Shown piece by piece: positions 49,427 through 52,416 of a stretch of 52,416 nt of DNA. The DNA lies in contig CALGCG010000113.1 of the NCBI GenBank assembly GCA_937884485.1, forward strand, positions 1 through 52,416, in the 5' to 3' direction. The position numbers and the translations under genes were made by a program. The notes under the pieces are model-generated. The model saw only the letters and a program-made list of their open reading frames with translations, did no database searches and was not told the DNA's origin. The stretch is from an uncultured Bacteroidales bacterium (lineage in GTDB: Bacteria; Bacteroidota; Bacteroidia; Bacteroidales; P3). Positions within the stretch are counted from its first letter, which is position 1; the number at the start of each line of letters is the position of its first letter.

Positions 49427-49932
49427 TGCATCGTCTGGCCCTCCTCATCGGCGGCAACCAAGGCGACCGCCATCTGTTGATACAGCAAGCGACAGAGCAG
49501 ATACGGCAGCGTATCGGCTCTGTCGTTTCTTCTTCCCGCATCGTCGAGACCGAGCCGTGGGGCACCTTCGAAGAGGAGAACGGCGAGCGGAAAGTGGCGA
49601 ACTTCCTCAACCAGGCCCTCCTGGTCGTCACACCAATGTCCGCCCACGAGGCCCTCTGCGAAGCCCTCGACATAGAAAAAGACCTCGGCCGCCAGCGTCC
49701 GCAGGCTTCGTCGTCTGGCGCGCCCCAAGGGCCGCGCACCTACCATTCCCGCCCCATCGACATCGACCTCATCTTCTTCGACCACGACATCATCGCCACC
49801 CCCGACCTCGTCATCCCCCATCCCCGCATGCACCTCCGCCGCTTCGTCCTCGAACCCCTGGCCGAAATCATGCCGGACTACGTCCACCCCGTATTGAAAA
49901 AAACTGTAACACAACTGTTGCATGAAATATAA
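49426..49932 (+). CDS. folK: 2-amino-4-hydroxy-6-hydroxymethyldihydropteridine pyrophosphokinase
   Basis: 168 residues from the ATG at 49426, which shares a base with the glnA stop. Transfers pyrophosphate to the pterin in folate synthesis (EC 2.7.6.3). Features: LLIGGNQGDRHLLIQQA at the start, SRIVETEPWGTF, NFLNQALLVVTPMSAHEALCEALDIEKDLGR, RPIDIDLIFFD and IPHPRMHLRRFVLEPLAEIMPDYVHP. An insertion QASSSGAPQGP precedes the RPIDID motif. It overlaps the TonB-dependent receptor by 11 nt. Confidence 0.94.
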   Translation: MHRLALLIGGNQGDRHLLIQQATEQIRQRIGSVVSSSRIVETEPWGTFEEENGERKVANFLNQALLVVTPMSAHEALCEALDIEKDLGRQRPQASSSGAPQGPRTYHSRPIDIDLIFFDHDIIATPDLVIPHPRMHLRRFVLEPLAEIMPDYVHPVLKKTVTQLLHEI

Positions 49933-52366
49933 ACTGTTATTATTGTTATTCACCGTGGCACCCCTGTTTGCCCTGGCCCAGAACGCCACCATCAGCGGCA
50001 CCATCACCGACGCCGCCACCGGCGAGACCCTCATCGGTGCCACCGTGCTCGACACCCGCAGCGGCAAGGGCGCCGTGACCAACGTCTACGGCCACTACTC
50101 CCTCACCGTGCGCCGCGACTCCGTCAACCTCAAGGTCTCCTTTGTGGGCTACGAACCTCAGTTCTTCAACCTCAAGCTCGGCGCCAATCGCGAGCTCAAC
50201 GTCAAGCTCTCCTCCAGCCTTACCCTCAACGAGGTCGTCATCACTGCTGAACGCACCGGCGACGTCCGTTCCGCACAGATGAGCGCCAACGTGATGACCG
50301 TGGAGAAAATCAAGTCCGTGCCCGTCATGTTCGGCGAGGCCGACCTCATCAAGGCCCTCCAGCTCATGCCCGGTGTGCAGAGCGGCAGCGAGGGCAACAG
50401 CGGCATGTATGTCCGCGGCGGCGGCCCCGACGAGAATCTCTTCCTCCTCGACGGCGTGCCCCTCTACAACGTCACCCACATGGGCGGCTTCTTCTCCACT
50501 TTCAACACCGACGCCGTCAAGAACGTCACCCTCTACAAAGGCTCCTTCCCCGCCCGTTTCGGCGGCCGTCTGAGCGCCGTGCTCGACGTCACCCAGAACA
50601 ACGGCAACGACAAGGAGATTCACGGCAACCTCTCCGTGGGCCTCATCTCCGCCAAGTTCAACCTCGAAGGGCCCATCGTCAAGGAGAAGACCACCTTCTC
50701 CATCTCGGCGCGCCGCACCTATGCCGAGCTCCTCGTCATACCCACCATCATGTGGCTCAACGAGGTCACCTCCGAGACCGAGGACGAGCCCGGCGGCGCC
50801 CTGGCAGACAACGCCAAGTTCGACGCCGGCTATTATTTCTACGACATCAACGCCAAGCTCACCCACAAGTTCAGCGACAAGAGCCGCCTCTACGGCTCCT
50901 TCTACATGGGCGACGACAAAATCCACGGCAAGGTGCACACCGTCACCGCCCTCGACGAGGACATCAACCTCGGCTTCTCCACCCTCTGGGGCAACCTCGT
51001 CGGCGCCCTGCGCTGGAACTACGAGCTCTCACCCAAAATCTTCATGAACCTCTCCGCCGCCTACACGCAGTACAAGAACAACATCGTCGGCTCCGTCGAG
51101 AAGCTGGCCACCCCCAGCGACCCCAACGCCTCCACCGTCACCGGCGACTACAACTCCGGCATCCGCGAGTTCGCGCTGCGCTCCGACTTCGACTTCACCC
51201 CCACGCCCGAGCACACCGTCAAGTTCGGCGCCTCCGCCACGCGCCACTGGTTCACCCCCGAGGTGGCCAACGCCAGCGTCAACTACTTCGACTCCGTGCA
51301 GATGAACCAGGCCCTGCAAATCGACTCCAGCATCATGTCGGGCACCATCCCCGCCAACGAGTTCGTGGCCTACATCGAGGACGACTGGGCCATCACCGAG
51401 AGCGTCAAGCTCAACTATGGCCTACATCTCAGTGCTTTCCATGTGCAGGGCGAGACCTACGGCTCCATCCAGCCCCGTCTCTCGGGCCGTGTGCTCATCA
51501 CTCCTGACCTCTCCGTCAAGGCCGGCTATGCCCGCATGACGCAGTATGTGCACCTCCTCTCCACCACCTCTGTCACCCTCCCCACCGACCTCTGGGTCCC
51601 CGTCACCGAGCGCATCGAGCCCATGACCTCCGACCAGATCGCCGCCGGCGTGAGCTACAGCCTCAGCGGCATCGCCGACTTCAGCATCGAGGCCTACTAC
51701 AAGCGCATGAACAACCTCATCGAGTACAAGGACGGCGCCACCTTCTTCGGCTCCAGCGAGAACTGGGAGAACCTCGTCTACAGCGGCCGCGGATGGAGCT
51801 ACGGCGTCGAGTTCCTCGTCCAGCGCGAGTTCGGCGACCTCACCGGCTGGATAGGCTACACCTGGAGCCGCGCCATGCGCCAGTTCGACCGCGAGGGCCA
51901 GGTCATCAACGGAGGCGACCCCTTCCCCGCCAAGTACGACCGTCGCCACGACCTCTCCATCGTCCTCTCCTACAAGGTCAGCCCCACCATCGACCTCAGC
52001 GCCACCTGGGTCTTCTCCACCGGCAACGCCGCCTCCCTGGCCACCCAGAGCTACCCCACGGCCTTCGAGGACCCCGACGACTACGACGAGGGCACCCCCG
52101 GCCGCAACACCATCAGCGTCGTCGAGGGCCGTAACAACTACCGCATGCCCAACTACCACCGCCTGGACCTCGGCGCCAACTTCCACCGCAAGTTCAAGCG
52201 CGCACGCCGCACCATCAGCGTCAGCGTCTACAACGTCTACAACCGCCAGAATCCCTACATGCTCTACCAGTCGCGCTCCGAGTCCTACAACGGCTATCCC
52301 TCGGCCCTCATGCAGCTCAGCATCTTCCCCGTCCTCCCCAGCGTGGGCTACACGCTATATTTTTAG
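49922..52366 (+). CDS. TonB-dependent receptor with carboxypeptidase-like regulatory domain
   Basis: 814 residues. The signal peptide MKYKLLLLLFTVAPLFALAQ is followed by a CarboxypepD_reg-like domain (22-about 105, ATISGTITDAATGETLIGATVLD), a plug (about 118-235, LIKALQLMPGVQSGSEGNSGMYVRGGGPDENLFLLDGVPLYN) and a 22-strand-type barrel ending VLPSVGYTLYF with terminal Phe. It imports an unknown substrate; no SusD partner follows within the window, so a nutrient polysaccharide role is not supported. It may belong to the iron/cobalamin or peptide-type receptors. Overlap with folK gives an odd operon. The TAG stop is part of a 7-bp array. Confidence 0.93.
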   Translation: MKYKLLLLLFTVAPLFALAQNATISGTITDAATGETLIGATVLDTRSGKGAVTNVYGHYSLTVRRDSVNLKVSFVGYEPQFFNLKLGANRELNVKLSSSLTLNEVVITAERTGDVRSAQMSANVMTVEKIKSVPVMFGEADLIKALQLMPGVQSGSEGNSGMYVRGGGPDENLFLLDGVPLYNVTHMGGFFSTFNTDAVKNVTLYKGSFPARFGGRLSAVLDVTQNNGNDKEIHGNLSVGLISAKFNLEGPIVKEKTTFSISARRTYAELLVIPTIMWLNEVTSETEDEPGGALADNAKFDAGYYFYDINAKLTHKFSDKSRLYGSFYMGDDKIHGKVHTVTALDEDINLGFSTLWGNLVGALRWNYELSPKIFMNLSAAYTQYKNNIVGSVEKLATPSDPNASTVTGDYNSGIREFALRSDFDFTPTPEHTVKFGASATRHWFTPEVANASVNYFDSVQMNQALQIDSSIMSGTIPANEFVAYIEDDWAITESVKLNYGLHLSAFHVQGETYGSIQPRLSGRVLITPDLSVKAGYARMTQYVHLLSTTSVTLPTDLWVPVTERIEPMTSDQIAAGVSYSLSGIADFSIEAYYKRMNNLIEYKDGATFFGSSENWENLVYSGRGWSYGVEFLVQREFGDLTGWIGYTWSRAMRQFDREGQVINGGDPFPAKYDRRHDLSIVLSYKVSPTIDLSATWVFSTGNAASLATQSYPTAFEDPDDYDEGTPGRNTISVVEGRNNYRMPNYHRLDLGANFHRKFKRARRTISVSVYNVYNRQNPYMLYQSRSESYNGYPSALMQLSIFPVLPSVGYTLYF

Positions 52367-52416
52367 TGTTTAGTGTTTAGTGTTTAGTGTTTAGTGATTA
52401 GTGTTTAGTGTTTAGT
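52362..52416. repeat. Tandem 7-bp micro-array (TTTAGTG, at least 7 units, cut by window end)
   Basis: TTTAGTG repeated with one ATTAGTG variant. The first unit contains the receptor's TAG stop (52364-52366). The array runs out of the window. Confidence 0.92.

Overview
The window looks like a chromosomal segment of an uncultured, fairly GC-rich member of the Bacteroidales. The evidence is: promoters of the Bacteroidota type (TTTG, 19-20 nt, TAnnTTTG), a complete type IX secretion (T9SS) translocon gene sprA, two proteins ending in T9SS C-terminal sorting domains, a TonB-dependent receptor with a carboxypeptidase-like front domain, DUF3857/transglutaminase proteins, and a [FeFe]-hydrogenase maturase that implies anaerobic life. 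The species cannot be named from sequence alone. No phage, insertion sequence, integrase or CRISPR array was seen.

Layout. 1-480: the end of a tRNA cluster (Gly partial, Lys, Pro, Thr) closed by a terminator. 518-1711: ribosomal operon rpsF-rpsR-rplI. 1.8-4.7 kb: a secreted C10 cysteine protease with a T9SS signal, convergent with an orphan sensor histidine kinase. 4.7-6.0 kb: mtnN-luxS, the SAH recycling/AI-2 operon. 6.0-8.6 kb, minus strand: a beta-barrel protein, hydG and a TM1266-type regulator. 9.0-11.9 kb: a second beta-barrel protein, a HerA-like ATPase and a small exported protein. 12-15.5 kb, minus: two transglutaminase-fold proteins. 15.6-17.1 kb: dinB and tRNA-Gln. 17.2-20.8 kb, minus: a double-TonB-C protein, panC, a PF04020 membrane protein and a YrdC/Sua5 protein. 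21.1-37.2 kb, plus: M64 peptidase, beta-helix lipoprotein, ruvA, sprA, TPR protein, DedA, sufS, recN and aroK, many overlapping or abutting. 37.2-40.9 kb, minus: a uridine-kinase-like protein, a four-helix-bundle (S23/IVP) gene and an Xaa-Pro aminopeptidase. 41.5-52.4 kb, plus: a 2080-residue adhesin, glnA, folK and a TonB-dependent receptor.

How the genes work together. SprA is the outer-membrane pore of the T9SS. The C10 protease and the giant adhesin carry the C-terminal signal for that route, so the window holds both a machine component and two cargoes. MtnN and LuxS act in sequence on S-adenosylhomocysteine. HydG builds the hydrogenase active-site ligands, but its partners and the hydrogenase lie elsewhere.

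The most unusual content is non-coding. (1) Three copies of a roughly 150-170 bp near-palindrome, built of 9-10 imperfect 11-bp units (GTTCTTATATA and its complement) between C-rich and G-rich arms, each followed by a G-run tract. All three sit in divergent promoter regions, G-rich side toward a gene for an exported protein. (2) Many short tandem arrays of unrelated sequence but fixed period of 7 or 9 bp. They repeatedly start at, or contain, the stop codon of the preceding gene; two similar arrays lie in frame inside genes (panC, the HerA-like ATPase). (3) A four-helix-bundle gene between two inverted arrays of one 9-bp unit. (4) A 37-bp GC-rich palindromic repeat ahead of panC. These, more than any single gene, are candidates for an undescribed system.
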